In this document: piece after piece, positions 29,553 through 38,831 of the stretch | Layout: the number at the start of each line of letters is the position of its first letter | How positions within the stretch are numbered: position 1 is the first letter of the stretch | Source of the DNA: Microbacterium sp. MPKO10 | Lineage (GTDB): Bacteria > Actinomycetota > Actinomycetes > Actinomycetales > Microbacteriaceae | Length of the DNA stretch: 64,000 nt | Assembly (NCBI RefSeq): GCF_026107415.2 | Contig: NZ_JAPCHX010000001.1 | Coordinates: 62,001-126,000, forward strand | Direction: 5' to 3' | The notes under the pieces: generated by a model | Seen by the model: the letters and a program-made list of their open reading frames with translations, nothing else | Databases searched by the model: none | What the model was told of the DNA's origin: nothing | Position numbers and translations under genes: made by a program

Positions 29553-29822
29553 TGTGTGTCTCCTTTGTGCCGTGGCGGCTTTCAGCGCCGCGCCCGTGGC
29601 AATCTCTGCAGCTGCGGACATCTTGTCAGGGTGTGCGCCCCGAGGTTGTCCGCACCTGCAGACCTTTCTCTGAGTGCTCCGTGTCGGAAGCTGTGGCAAG
29701 GCCCCGCGCTCGGCGCAGGATCAGCGCACCTGAGTGAGTTTCTGCGCCTCTGCGGTCACGATTGCCTGCCGCGGCGTTACAGCAGGCCCGCAGGTATGCA
29801 GAGCGCCGCGGTCGGTCCAGAG
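29553..29822. other. 270-bp gap inside the sugar gene cluster
   Basis: Non-coding by all signs: no frame with a ribosome site or plausible composition. I see no terminator or operator beyond the ribosome site of the isomerase. It may contain a secondary promoter for that gene. Confidence 0.5.
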
Positions 29823-30917
29823 TCACGGGTGACTCTCTGAGGCGGCGGGGGCGACGTCGACCCACGCGTCGGACGCGGCGGCGTTCATCACAGCATCCGT
29901 GAGCCGCACGGCGCGCAGCCCATCGTCAAAGCGCGGCAGCCCCTCGGGTGAGGCACCGCTGATCGCCGCATACGTGTCGCTGACGAATGCGTTGAAGGCG
30001 TCTTGGTAGCCCTGCGGGTGGCCGGCCGGCACCGTGCAGAGCCTCGCGGCATCCGGAGCCAGCTGATCGGCGTCGCGCGGGACGACGAGGCTGCCGACGC
30101 GGCGCCCGACCCACAGGGTCTCGGGATGCTCCTGCTCGAATCCGATGCTCTCTGCGCTGCCGGCAATCTCGATGGTCAGCGCGTTCTTGCGCCCCGGAGC
30201 GGTCTGCGACACCAGCAACGTGCCGAGCGCGCCTCCCGCCGTCTCAAGAACAACGGCGGCGGCGTCCTCGGTCGTAATGCCGGTGTGCTCGGCGCGGTCG
30301 CCGAAGAAGGTGCGCGTCGTGGATGCGAGCCGTGTCACGCGGTCGCCCGTGACGAACTCGATCAGATCGATCAGGTGCGATCCAATGTCGGCGAACGCCC
30401 GCGAGCGCCCGCCTGCGGCAGCATTCACGCGCCAGTTGTCGTCTGTGGAATCCAGCATCCAGTCCTGCAGGTACGACCCGCGGATGCTGAGAACGCGACC
30501 AGCCTCGCCCGAGGCGATGCGCGCCCGAGCATGCCGCACCAGCGGATGGAAGCGGTAGACGAAGGGCACTGTCGCAACGATTCCGGATGCTGCGTTCACA
30601 AGGCTCTCGGCATCGGCGACGGTCGTCGCCAGCGGCTTCTCGCAGATGACCGGCAGCCCCGCCTGCAGCACGGCGAGCGCCTGCGGAGCGTGCAGAGCGT
30701 TCGGCGTGCAGACGTGGACGACATCGACGTTCTCGATGAGTGCCGAAACATCGTCGAACCCGCGCTCGATGCCCAGCTCGTCCGCGACCTGCCGCGAGCG
30801 CTCGGGCGAGGAAGCGACGATGCCGGTCAGCTGCGCCCGGGCGGCACGCGCCGCTCGGGAGTGGACGGCGGCCATGAAGCCGCCGCCGAGGATGCCGACG
30901 CGGAGCGGGGCCGTCAC
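29823..30917 (-). CDS. Gfo/Idh/MocA-family oxidoreductase
   Basis: A 364-residue NAD(P)-dependent dehydrogenase. The Rossmann motif GILGGGFMAAVHSRAA is at the N-terminus, ICEKPLAT is the family EKP motif near residue 90, and a second alpha/beta domain carries GSHLIDLIEFVTGD. The GTG at 30917 overlaps the stop of the preceding gene (GTGA), so this start is preferred over the earlier ATG. Likely substrate is a sugar or cyclitol. Confidence 0.9.
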   Translation of the reverse strand: MTAPLRVGILGGGFMAAVHSRAARAARAQLTGIVASSPERSRQVADELGIERGFDDVSALIENVDVVHVCTPNALHAPQALAVLQAGLPVICEKPLATTVADAESLVNAASGIVATVPFVYRFHPLVRHARARIASGEAGRVLSIRGSYLQDWMLDSTDDNWRVNAAAGGRSRAFADIGSHLIDLIEFVTGDRVTRLASTTRTFFGDRAEHTGITTEDAAAVVLETAGGALGTLLVSQTAPGRKNALTIEIAGSAESIGFEQEHPETLWVGRRVGSLVVPRDADQLAPDAARLCTVPAGHPQGYQDAFNAFVSDTYAAISGASPEGLPRFDDGLRAVRLTDAVMNAAASDAWVDVAPAASESHP

Positions 30918-32011
30918 TGCGACACCGCTGCGCGACGCGGGTCCCACCCTTCCGGAAGCGCGGGCTGTAGCTCGACGGTGCTCTCCACGGTGACGGGCAT
31001 GCCCGACTCCGAGGCTTCGATCGTCGATACCATGACGTCGAGCACGTGGAACGCCTGCTCGCCCGACGCACGCTCGGTGCGCTCCTCGCGGATCGCCTGC
31101 GCCAGTTCGGCGACGCCGGTTCCGCGTGACGTCGTCGTGCCCGTCGAGGGGATCGTGTCGATGTCGTCGCGGCCGCGGTGCACGACCAGATCCCCCTCGA
31201 AGGTGTTCGGGTCGGGGACGACGAGCGTCCCGTCAACGCCGGCCACCTCAAACTGGGTGCGGCCGAGCTTCGAATCGAAGCTGAAGATGCTCTGCGCTGT
31301 CTGGCCGCTCTCGAACTCATACATCGCGGCGACGTGAGTCGGGACGGTGACGTCGAAGCTCTCGCCCGCACGTGGACCGGAGCCGATCGTGCGCGTGGCG
31401 CGGGCCTTCGACGCCGATGCCGTGACGCGCGCGACGGGGCCGAACAGCTGCACGAGCGTCGTGATGTAGTACGGGCCGATGTCGAAGAGCGGACCCGCGC
31501 CGTCCTGGAAGAGGAAGTCGGGATTCGGGTGCCACGACTCCGGGCCCGGGCTCTGCATGAGCGTGAGCGCCGTGAGCGGTGCCCCGATCGCTCCGGACTC
31601 GAGCAGTCGGCGTGCCGACTGGATCCCGGCGCCGAGGAACGTGTCGGGCGCCGTCGCCACACGCTTTCCCGCCGCGCGGGCGGCGTCGAGCAGTGTGCGC
31701 CCCGACTCGCGGTCGAGAGCGAAGGGCTTCTCGCTCCAGACGTGCTTGCCCGCGGCGATGGCCTGCAGAGCGACGTCAACGTGCACGGCAGGGATCGTGA
31801 GGTTCACCACGATCTCGATGTCGTCGTCAGCGAGCAGGTCCTCGACGGTTCCGGATGCCGCGACACCGAAGGCCTGCGCCTGCGCGGCGGCACGATCGGT
31901 GTCGATGTCCGCGACGAACCGAACATCGAGGTCCGGGAACGTCGTGAGGTTCGTGAGGTACTCCGTGCTGATCGTTCCGGCGCCGATGACGCCCACTCCG
32001 ACCCGGCTCAT
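30914..32011 (-). CDS. Gfo/Idh/MocA-family oxidoreductase
   Basis: A 365-residue dehydrogenase with GVIGAGTISTEYLTNL at the N-terminus, the EKP motif in VWSEKPFAL and GPYYITTLVQLFGP in the substrate domain. It is coupled by 4-bp overlaps to the isomerase gene upstream and the second dehydrogenase gene downstream. Two different dehydrogenases beside two isomerases suggest oxidation, epimerisation and re-reduction of one sugar, as in known keto-sugar pathways; this is inference. Confidence 0.9.
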   Translation of the reverse strand: MSRVGVGVIGAGTISTEYLTNLTTFPDLDVRFVADIDTDRAAAQAQAFGVAASGTVEDLLADDDIEIVVNLTIPAVHVDVALQAIAAGKHVWSEKPFALDRESGRTLLDAARAAGKRVATAPDTFLGAGIQSARRLLESGAIGAPLTALTLMQSPGPESWHPNPDFLFQDGAGPLFDIGPYYITTLVQLFGPVARVTASASKARATRTIGSGPRAGESFDVTVPTHVAAMYEFESGQTAQSIFSFDSKLGRTQFEVAGVDGTLVVPDPNTFEGDLVVHRGRDDIDTIPSTGTTTSRGTGVAELAQAIREERTERASGEQAFHVLDVMVSTIEASESGMPVTVESTVELQPALPEGWDPRRAAVSQ

Positions 32012-32760
32012 GCGCTGACCTCGCTCTCCAGCGAACGCAGGTACCCGAGGCTGGCGATGACCGCCTCGAAGCGGTCGCCGCGCGAGTCGTCGAGCTCAAT
32101 CACGCGGAGAGCATTCGGTGCCGCCGCGAGAATCGCCGGAATGTTGAGCGAGCCCTGGCCCACCGCGACCTGGTCTTTCGTCTCGGCGGTCGCTGGCCCG
32201 TCTTTGACGTGGATCGCGACGACGCGGTCGCCGAGGCGGCCGAGCAGCTCGACCGGGTCAGCCCCGCCGACGGCAACCCAGTACGTGTCGACTTCGAGCA
32301 CGACAGCCGGGTCGAGAAGGCTCGCGAAGTGCTCGAGCGCGGTGACGCCGTCGATCGTGCTCTCGATCTCGTGCGCGTGATTGTGGTAACCGACGGTGAT
32401 GCCGTGCTCGGCGGCGATGACCGCTGCCTCGTTGAGGCGGCGCGCGGTGTCGGCGATGTCGTCTGCACTCTGCCACTTCTCGGGAGCGACGAACGGGTCG
32501 ATCACTGTTGTGATGCCCAGGGATGCTGCGGCAGCAGCGACCTCGGCGATGCTGCCGTCGGCGATGAAGCCCTGATGCGTCGTCGGGGCACCAAGCCCCG
32601 TGCTGGTCAGGGCGTCGCCGAGCCCGTCGAACCTCGTGAAGGCGAAGGGCTCGACGCGGTCGAACCCGGCATCGGCCAGACGCCGAAGCGAGCCGAGCAG
32701 ATCCTCGGCGATCGCTTCGCGCACGGTATAGAGCTGCACTGATATTGCGGACGTAGTCAC
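32008..32760 (-). CDS. sugar phosphate isomerase/epimerase-like TIM-barrel protein
   Basis: A 250-residue TIM-barrel protein of the AP endonuclease 2/IolE-like group (VQLYTVREAI at the N-terminus, GYHNHAHEIE, EVDTYWVAVGG, IHVKDGPA as metal-site segments). First gene of the minus-strand operon, divergent from the ROK regulator. It is about 90 residues shorter than the other isomerase in the cluster, so they are not recent duplicates. Confidence 0.88.
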   Translation of the reverse strand: MTTSAISVQLYTVREAIAEDLLGSLRRLADAGFDRVEPFAFTRFDGLGDALTSTGLGAPTTHQGFIADGSIAEVAAAAASLGITTVIDPFVAPEKWQSADDIADTARRLNEAAVIAAEHGITVGYHNHAHEIESTIDGVTALEHFASLLDPAVVLEVDTYWVAVGGADPVELLGRLGDRVVAIHVKDGPATAETKDQVAVGQGSLNIPAILAAAPNALRVIELDDSRGDRFEAVIASLGYLRSLESEVSA

Positions 32761-32842
32761 GGGTCTCCTCGCTGAGCGATGGCGGTTTGCCTGTCTCCGC
32801 TTCTATTCAAGGACCACTTCTGTTTTCTGTCAAGCAAAAGTT

Positions 32843-32863
32843 CACTATTTCGCATCAATAGTG
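32843..32863. promoter_or_regulatory. operator between the sugar operon and the ROK regulator
   Basis: A perfect inverted repeat, CACTATT-N7-AATAGTG, 20 bp before the ROK start and within the 123-bp divergent gap. The TATGGT at 32868-32873 would be a -10 box giving a very short leader for the regulator. Confidence 0.65.
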
Positions 32864-32883
32864 GCGTATGGTTTACTCACAAC

Positions 32884-34041
32884 ATGGTGACTGTCACGGG
32901 ACGCACGGCCCCGCGCGCCGCGTCGGCGGGCGATCTTCTGCAGATCTTGCGCGATGGCGTTCCGCGCACCAAGGCCGAGATCGCCGCCCTCACCGGGCTG
33001 TCGCGCTCCACGGTCGCCACACGCATCGACGCACTGCTTGCACGCGGCCTCGTCGAACCGGCGGGCGAAGCCGTGTCCTCCGGCGGCCGTCCCCCCTCGC
33101 GGATCGCCTTTGCGGCAGCATCCCGCCTCGTGATCGGCATCGATCTCGGCGCCACGCACGGCGTCGTCGCGATCGCCGACCTCGCTGGAGGCATCCTGGC
33201 GGAAAGCTCAGCAGCGATCCGCATCACTGACGGCCCCGAATCGGTTCTCGACTGGGCCTGCACCGAAGCGCTCGCACTGCTGCACCAGGTCTCCCGCGAC
33301 GTCGCCGATGTTCTCGGGGTGGGTGTCGGGCTGCCCGGCCCCGTCGAGCACTCCACGGGCCTGCCCGTGAACCCACCGATCATGCCCGGCTGGGATCGCT
33401 TCGACGTTCCGGCGTTCATCAGATCGCGCATTCCCGTCACCGTCCTCGTCGACAACGATGTGAATATTCTCGCGCTCGGCGAGCACGCCGTCTCGTGGCC
33501 CGACTCCGATGAGCTCATCTTCGTCAAGGTGTCAACCGGCGTCGGCGCTGGGATCATCATGGGCGGAGAGATTCAGCGCGGGGCACGAGGCTCTGCCGGC
33601 GATCTTGGTCACCTGCGCCTTCCGATCTCTGACGGCACAGACGCTCCCGATCTGGAGGACATCGCGGGTGGACCCGCAATCGCCGCACGCCTCGGCGGGG
33701 CCACCAGCTCAGACGTCGTCGAGAGCGTGCGGGCCGGCGACCCCGAGGCGTTCGACGCCGTGCGTCAGGCCGGGCGTGATGTCGGCGAGGTACTGTCCGG
33801 CGTCGTCAACCTGCTGAATCCCTCGGTCATCGTCATCGGGGGCAGCATCGCGCGGGCGGGCGAACACCTGATCGCGGGAGTACGCGAAGTCGTCTATCGG
33901 CGTTCGATCCCGCTCGCCACACAGGATCTCGCGATCGTCACCTCACGCGGCGGTGAGTCGGCGGGCGCGCTCGGGGCGGCGATCATGGTGATCGGAGCAG
34001 CGTTGGCCCCGGAGGCCATCGACGAGATCCCCGCGCGCTGA
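32884..34041 (+). CDS. ROK-family transcriptional regulator
   Basis: A 385-residue NagC/XylR-type regulator. The N-terminal winged helix is at about 15-70 (TKAEIAALTGLSRSTVATRIDALLARGLV), followed by a sugar-kinase-like ROK domain with IGIDLGATHGVVAI, VDNDVN and GVGAGIIMGGEI. The GHL...CxCG zinc motif usual in ROK proteins is not intact (GDLGHLRLP without the cysteines). The ATG at 32884 is followed 3 bp later by GTG; no ribosome site is visible, fitting a near-leaderless message. Divergent from the sugar catabolic operon, which it probably represses. Confidence 0.91.
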   Translation: MVTVTGRTAPRAASAGDLLQILRDGVPRTKAEIAALTGLSRSTVATRIDALLARGLVEPAGEAVSSGGRPPSRIAFAAASRLVIGIDLGATHGVVAIADLAGGILAESSAAIRITDGPESVLDWACTEALALLHQVSRDVADVLGVGVGLPGPVEHSTGLPVNPPIMPGWDRFDVPAFIRSRIPVTVLVDNDVNILALGEHAVSWPDSDELIFVKVSTGVGAGIIMGGEIQRGARGSAGDLGHLRLPISDGTDAPDLEDIAGGPAIAARLGGATSSDVVESVRAGDPEAFDAVRQAGRDVGEVLSGVVNLLNPSVIVIGGSIARAGEHLIAGVREVVYRRSIPLATQDLAIVTSRGGESAGALGAAIMVIGAALAPEAIDEIPAR

Positions 34042-34111
34042 TACAGCATCCGGATGCCGCAACGCGGGCTGCTTGTCAGGGGAAGCCCCTCTGCCGGGTG
34101 ACAATGGAGAG

Positions 34112-34696
34112 GTGCATTCCCGTCTCACCAGCCGCATCATCGCCGATTCGAGCGACCGCGTCGGTTGGCTGAGGGCCCGTTCGCGCGGAATCACGGCAAC
34201 GGATGTCGCCAAACTGTCGACGCCGCACTCCATTCAGGTGGCCGCGGATGCGAAATTGAATGGCACAGGCTTCACCGGAAATGCATACACGGACCACGGG
34301 CGGCGGCGCGAACCCGAGATTGCCGCGTGGGTCGCCGCGACGCACGGAATTCAGCCGTCGTCGGCACTCTTTCGGGCTGAAGTGGAGCATCGCCATCTGG
34401 CCACCCCGGACGGCGTCACATCGACGCCGGACGACCGCGTCATGCTGGCGGAGATCAAGACGACGACAAAGCCGTGGCGGTCGATCCCCCGCAACTACCT
34501 GCGCCAGGTGTGGTGGCAGCAGTATGTGCTCGGCGCCGAGCGCACGCTCGTGGTGTGGGAGCAGCACGAGAACTTTGTTCCCATCGGCGACGAGCCTCTC
34601 TGCCAGTGGGTCGATCGCGACGAGACGCAGATCTCTCGGCTCATCACGCTGGCGAATCAGCTCATTGACGAGCTCCACCGTCGCACCGCCCGCTGA
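34112..34696 (+). CDS. YqaJ-like nuclease domain protein
   Basis: A 194-residue protein with a YqaJ/lambda-exonuclease-like PD-(D/E)xK fold: GHRRREPEIAAWVA-type helix (HGRRREPEI), TPDDRVMLAEIKTTTKPW (metal-site aspartate and the ExK pair) and a following LRQVWWQQYVLGAERTLVVW strand-helix pair. Such domains are usually found in phage recombination modules; here it stands alone between a ROK regulator and ddh, with no recT or phage genes. The start is unsure: GTG at 34112 has GGAGAG too close, and a TTG at 34073 is possible. Confidence 0.75.
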   Translation: MHSRLTSRIIADSSDRVGWLRARSRGITATDVAKLSTPHSIQVAADAKLNGTGFTGNAYTDHGRRREPEIAAWVAATHGIQPSSALFRAEVEHRHLATPDGVTSTPDDRVMLAEIKTTTKPWRSIPRNYLRQVWWQQYVLGAERTLVVWEQHENFVPIGDEPLCQWVDRDETQISRLITLANQLIDELHRRTAR

Positions 34697-34789
34697 GTCG
34701 AGACGCCGGTCGCCGTCATCGCGCACACGGCCACGCAACTCTGTCATACGCTGAAGTGACCTGCGAAACGACCCTCGACACGGAGAATA

Positions 34790-35812
34790 GTGGACACGAC
34801 GACACCCACCACCGAGACTGCCCCTGCTCACACGCCCTTCCGCGTCGGAATCGTCGGATACGGCAACCTCGGTCGCGGCGTCGAGGCCGCGATCGCGAAG
34901 AATCCGGACATGAGTCTCGTCGGGATCTTCTCACGGCGACCGCCGTCGAGCATCGCGCCGCTTGATCCCGCGGCATCCGTCTTCTCGATCGATGACCTCG
35001 CCGGCCGCGAGAACGACATCGATGTGCTGATTCTCTGCGGAGGGTCGAAGTCCGACCTGCCCGAGCAGGGCCCAGAGCTCGCCGCACGGTTCAACACCGT
35101 CGACAGCTTCGACACGCACGCCCGCATTCCCGAGTACTTCGAGCAGATGGATGCTGTCGCCCGTCGCGCCCAGAACACAGCGCTCATCTCGACGGGCTGG
35201 GATCCCGGCATGTTCTCGATGAACCGGCTGTTCGGCGAGGCGCTTCTGCCCGACGGAGAGACGTACACCTTCTGGGGGCGCGGTCTCAGTCAGGGGCACT
35301 CAGACGCCGTGCGCCGTGTTCCGGGAGTCGCGGCCGGCGTGCAGTACACGCTCCCCTCGAGCGACGCCATCGACGCCGTGCGGCGCGGCACCCGCCCAGA
35401 GCTCACGACGCGCGAGAAGCATACGCGCGAGTGCTTCGTCGTGCTGGAGGAGGGCGCGGACTCTGAAGCCGTGCGCGAAGCGATCGTGACGATGCCGCAC
35501 TACTTCGCCGACTACGACACCACGGTGACTTTCGTCACCGCCGAGGAGCTCGCCCGTGACCACTCGGCGATGCCCCACGGTGGGTTCGTACTGCGCAGTG
35601 GACGCACGGGTGACGGTCACTCGCAGATCATCGAGTACAGCCTCGCACTCGAGAGCAACCCGGAGTTCACGGCGAGCGTTCTCGTCGCCTACGCCCGCGC
35701 CGTTCACCGCCTCAGTCTGATGAAGCAGCATGGCGCCGTCACGCTGCTCGATGTCCCGCCCGGTCTGCTGTCGCCGAAGTCAGCTGCGCAGCTGCGCGCC
35801 GAACTGCTCTGA
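34790..35812 (+). CDS. ddh: meso-diaminopimelate dehydrogenase
   Basis: A 340-residue NADPH enzyme making meso-diaminopimelate from tetrahydrodipicolinate in one step. FRVGIVGYGNLGRGVEAAI is the dinucleotide motif, and CGGSKSDLPEQGP, STGWDPGMFSMNR and GRGLSQGHSDAVRRVPGV are hallmark segments. The GTG start has GGAG 5 nt upstream. The N-terminal 14 residues before FRVGI are longer than in Corynebacterium. It implies a dehydrogenase route for lysine or, if the wall has DAP, for peptidoglycan. Confidence 0.94.
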   Translation: MDTTTPTTETAPAHTPFRVGIVGYGNLGRGVEAAIAKNPDMSLVGIFSRRPPSSIAPLDPAASVFSIDDLAGRENDIDVLILCGGSKSDLPEQGPELAARFNTVDSFDTHARIPEYFEQMDAVARRAQNTALISTGWDPGMFSMNRLFGEALLPDGETYTFWGRGLSQGHSDAVRRVPGVAAGVQYTLPSSDAIDAVRRGTRPELTTREKHTRECFVVLEEGADSEAVREAIVTMPHYFADYDTTVTFVTAEELARDHSAMPHGGFVLRSGRTGDGHSQIIEYSLALESNPEFTASVLVAYARAVHRLSLMKQHGAVTLLDVPPGLLSPKSAAQLRAELL

Positions 35813-35872
35813 GCAGGCGGGTCACGGCTCCCGCGGCGGCACGCGTACGCCCTGCTGTGGCAGACTGCGGGT

Positions 35873-36850
35873 ATGACCGAGAGCACCGCCGTACCTGAGA
35901 CCATGACCGCAATCGTCGTCGATGAGCCGGGCCCCGCGACGACGCTGCATCCGGCAACGGTCCCGGTGCCTCCGGCCTACATCGGCGAAGTCCTCGTGAA
36001 GGTCGCCGCGGCCAGCGTCAACCCCATCGACACAAAGATCCGGTCGGGTGCGAGCCCCACGGCGAAGGCCCTCGCCTACCCCGCAACGCTCGGTCACGAT
36101 TTCAGCGGAACGATCGCACGCGCGCCGTACGAGGCCCACCCGCTGCAGCCCGGCACCGAGGTGTACGGCATGACGCGGCTGCCCCGTTACACCGGAAGCC
36201 ACGCCGAGTATGTCTCGGCGCCCACGCTGTGCGTCGCGCCCAAGCCGCACTCCCTCTCCCACGTCGAGGCCGCGTCCGTTCCGCTTGCCGCGCTCACGGC
36301 GTGGGGCGCCGTCGTCGATGTCGCCCGCGCCCACCACGGGCAGCGCATCCTCATCCATGCCGGCGCGGGTGGCGTCGGCCAGTTCGCCGTGCAGTTCGCG
36401 CGCTTCTTCGGAGCCGACGTCATCTCCACAGCATCCGGACGCAACGTCGATTTCGTGCGCTCGCTCGGCGGATCCACGGTCATCGACTACACGGCTGCCC
36501 GGTTCGACGACGAGCTCAGCGACATCGACGTCGTCATCGACCTCATCGGCAACGTCTCAGACGACACCGGGTCGCGCTCGCTGCGGGTGCTGAAGCCCGG
36601 CGGCCTCTTCGTGAGCGTGCCGACAGGGTCGTTCCCCACGATGCACGACGAGGCGGATGCTGCGGGCATCACCGCCACACGCTTTACTCTCACGCCGAGC
36701 GGCGACGTGCTCGCGAAGATCACGCGCCTCATCGACCGGGGCGAGGTGCGGGTGCACATCGACAAGACATACGAGCTCGCGGATGCTGCAGAAGCACACG
36801 CCGCCGTCGAGTCTGGCCACACGCGCGGCAAGGTCGTGCTGACGGTCTGA
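35873..36850 (+). CDS. zinc-free quinone oxidoreductase, MDR family
   Basis: A 325-residue medium-chain reductase. GroES-like N-terminal domain (ASVNPIDTKIRSG), then an NADP-binding domain with ILIHAGAGGVGQFAVQFARFFGADV. No catalytic zinc cysteines are present, as in NADPH:quinone or enoyl reductases. Substrate unknown. It is preceded by 60 bp after ddh and ends near a hairpin shared with the convergent acetyltransferase. Confidence 0.88.
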   Translation: MTESTAVPETMTAIVVDEPGPATTLHPATVPVPPAYIGEVLVKVAAASVNPIDTKIRSGASPTAKALAYPATLGHDFSGTIARAPYEAHPLQPGTEVYGMTRLPRYTGSHAEYVSAPTLCVAPKPHSLSHVEAASVPLAALTAWGAVVDVARAHHGQRILIHAGAGGVGQFAVQFARFFGADVISTASGRNVDFVRSLGGSTVIDYTAARFDDELSDIDVVIDLIGNVSDDTGSRSLRVLKPGGLFVSVPTGSFPTMHDEADAAGITATRFTLTPSGDVLAKITRLIDRGEVRVHIDKTYELADAAEAHAAVESGHTRGKVVLTV

Positions 36851-36872
36851 CTGCCGGCCCCTCTCACCGCCG

Positions 36873-36898
36873 GAGCCCGCGGTGCCCGCGCCGGGCTC
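36873..36898. terminator. hairpin between convergent genes
   Basis: GAGCCCG and CGGGCTC pair around a 12-base loop between the oxidoreductase end (36850) and the acetyltransferase end (36897). It could terminate transcription from either side. Confidence 0.5.
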
Positions 36899-37430
36899 AG
36901 TCGCGCAGCACGGCCTGCATGACGAAGTCGTCGCACCACCGGTCGCCGACTTTGAAGCGCCGCGTGCCGACGACGGAGAAGCCGGACTTCTCGTAAAAGC
37001 GCACGGCGCGTGAGTTGAGCTGGTTGACACCGAGCCAGACGCCACGGGCTCCGTGGGTGAGGGCGGTGTCGAGTGTTGCGCGCATGAGCGCACCCGCAGC
37101 GCCGCTGCCGTGTGCCCGCGAGCGCACGTACACCTTGTTGAGCTCGACGGCGGGGCGTGCCGTGACCGCTTCATCAACGTGTGGGTCACTCGGCGGCCTG
37201 TCGATCAGCAGGGTATACCCGACAAGCGCACCGTCGTTCTCGGCAGCGAGGAGCACCTGCGTTGGGTCAGTCAGAAACGATTCGAAGCGCTCGGGCGAGA
37301 GGTTCTCGCGTGTGAATGCGTCGATGTCTTCCGGTGCCATGTCCGGCGGGCAGGCCAGTCTGAAGGTCTCGACAGCGAGTGCCGAGAGTTCTGCGGCGTC
37401 TGAGGCGTCCGCCTGCCGTACTGCGGTCAC
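36897..37430 (-). CDS. GNAT-family N-acetyltransferase
   Basis: A 177-residue GNAT protein. ELNKVYVRSRAHGSGAAGALM holds the acetyl-CoA binding R-x-x-G-x-G/A region, and WLGVNQLNSRAVRFYEKSGFSVVGTRRF is the C-terminal strand pair. The first residues (VTAVRQADASDAAELSALA) fit a GTG start at 37430. Closest in style to spermidine or small-molecule acetyltransferases; the substrate is not evident. Confidence 0.87.
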   Translation of the reverse strand: MTAVRQADASDAAELSALAVETFRLACPPDMAPEDIDAFTRENLSPERFESFLTDPTQVLLAAENDGALVGYTLLIDRPPSDPHVDEAVTARPAVELNKVYVRSRAHGSGAAGALMRATLDTALTHGARGVWLGVNQLNSRAVRFYEKSGFSVVGTRRFKVGDRWCDDFVMQAVLRD

Positions 37431-37482
37431 AGTGGCCAGCCTACCTGCGATTCGTGCGGGCAACCATGCCTGAGAAGCGCAA

Positions 37483-37510
37483 GACCCCCGCCGCGAGTGC
37501 GACGGGGGTC
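37483..37510 (-). terminator. terminator after rplA
   Basis: GACCCCCGCCGC pairs with GCGACGGGGGTC around a 4-base loop, 17 bp past the rplA stop. It separates the ribosomal operon from the acetyltransferase gene on the same strand. Confidence 0.75.
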
Positions 37511-37526
37511 AAGAGTGTCTGTGCGA

Positions 37527-38216
37527 TCAGATCGCGTTGACGTCAAGCGGGATGCCGGGGCCGAACGTGGTCGAGACGGCACCCTTCTGAATGTAACGAC
37601 CCTTCGAGCTGGTCGGCTTGAGGCGCACGACCTCTTCGAGAGCTGTGTTGATGTTCTCGGCGAGCTGGCCGGCCGAGAAGCTTGCCTTGCCGACGACGAA
37701 GTGCACGTTGGCGTGCTTGTCGACACGGAACGCGATCTTTCCGCCCTTGATGTCGTTCACGGCCTGGGCAACGTTCGGCGTGACGGTGCCGGTCTTCGGG
37801 TTCGGCATGAGGCCGCGGGGTCCGAGGACCTTTCCGAGGCGTCCGACCTTGCCCATGAGCTCCGGCGTCGACACGGCGGTGTCGAAGTCGGTGTAGCCCT
37901 CGGCTACCTTCTCGATGAGCTCGTCGCCGCCGACCTCGTCAGCGCCCGCCTCGATGGCGGCCTCGGCGGCCGCGCCGGTCGCGAACACGATCACGCGGGC
38001 GGTCTTACCCGTGCCGTGGGGAAGGATCACGGTACCGCGAACCATCTGGTCTGCCTTGCGGGGGTCAACGCTGAGCTTCAGCGCGACCTCGACCGTCGAG
38101 TTGAACTTCGACGAGCCGGTCTCCTTCGCAAGGGCGACGGCGTCGGTGGGTGTGTAGAACTTTCCAGCCTCGATCTTCTCGGCTGCGGCCCGGTAGGCCT
38201 TTGACTTCTGTGCCAT
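37527..38216 (-). CDS. rplA: 50S ribosomal protein L1
   Basis: A 229-residue protein with the L1 signature around [12 protein letters not shown]-like segments and the conserved [22 protein letters not shown]. It forms the mobile stalk at the E site and in many bacteria represses its own operon by binding the rplK leader. Last gene of the secE-nusG-rplK-rplA run. Confidence 0.98.
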   Translation of the reverse strand: MAQKSKAYRAAAEKIEAGKFYTPTDAVALAKETGSSKFNSTVEVALKLSVDPRKADQMVRGTVILPHGTGKTARVIVFATGAAAEAAIEAGADEVGGDELIEKVAEGYTDFDTAVSTPELMGKVGRLGKVLGPRGLMPNPKTGTVTPNVAQAVNDIKGGKIAFRVDKHANVHFVVGKASFSAGQLAENINTALEEVVRLKPTSSKGRYIQKGAVSTTFGPGIPLDVNAI

Positions 38217-38288
38217 GTTTTTCTCCTGTTGAGAATGTGGTCATCTGCGCCTGGCCGGCGCTGCCACTGATGTCTGGGGGAACGAGTG

Positions 38289-38717
38289 TTACTCGACGGT
38301 GATGCCCATGGAACGAGCGGTGCCGGCGACGATCTTCTTCGCGGCGTCGATGTCGTTCGCGTTGAGGTCGGCCATCTTTTGCTCGGCGATTTCCTTCACC
38401 TGGTCCTGGCTCAGCTTGCCGACCTTTGTGGTGTGGGGAACTCCGGAGCCTTTCTTGACTCCCGCAGCCTTCTTGATGAGCTCGGCTGCCGGCGGGGTCT
38501 TGAGGATGAACGTGAACGAACGGTCCTCGTAGACGGTGATCTCGACAGGCACGACGTTTCCGCGCTGCGACTCGGTCGCGGCGTTGTACGCCTTGCAGAA
38601 CTCCATGATGTTGACGCCGTGCTGACCGAGCGCCGGGCCGATGGGCGGGGCGGGGTTGGCGGCGCCGGCATTGATCTGAAGCTTGATCAGACCAGTTACC
38701 TTCTTCTTCGGTGCCAT
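38289..38717 (-). CDS. rplK: 50S ribosomal protein L11
   Basis: A 142-residue protein: [36 protein letters not shown] is the N-terminal domain with the proline-rich element contacted by thiopeptides, and the C-terminal domain ends [11 protein letters not shown]. It lies 71 bp before rplA. Start ATG with GAAGGAAG upstream. Confidence 0.98.
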   Translation of the reverse strand: MAPKKKVTGLIKLQINAGAANPAPPIGPALGQHGVNIMEFCKAYNAATESQRGNVVPVEITVYEDRSFTFILKTPPAAELIKKAAGVKKGSGVPHTTKVGKLSQDQVKEIAEQKMADLNANDIDAAKKIVAGTARSMGITVE

Positions 38718-38831
38718 GTTTCTTCCTTCTTCTGGTTATCGAACTCCACCGGATGTGGTGGATGCTCTCCCGACGGCCCTGGCCGGGCCGCGGTAATCCG
38801 GTCGGGTGCGTGGAAGCATCCGACCGAGGTT

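Noticed and set aside
34073-34696. Prophage remnant around the YqaJ-like gene
   Set aside because: Flanking genes are chromosomal metabolic genes with uniform composition; no integrase, structural genes or att repeats are seen.
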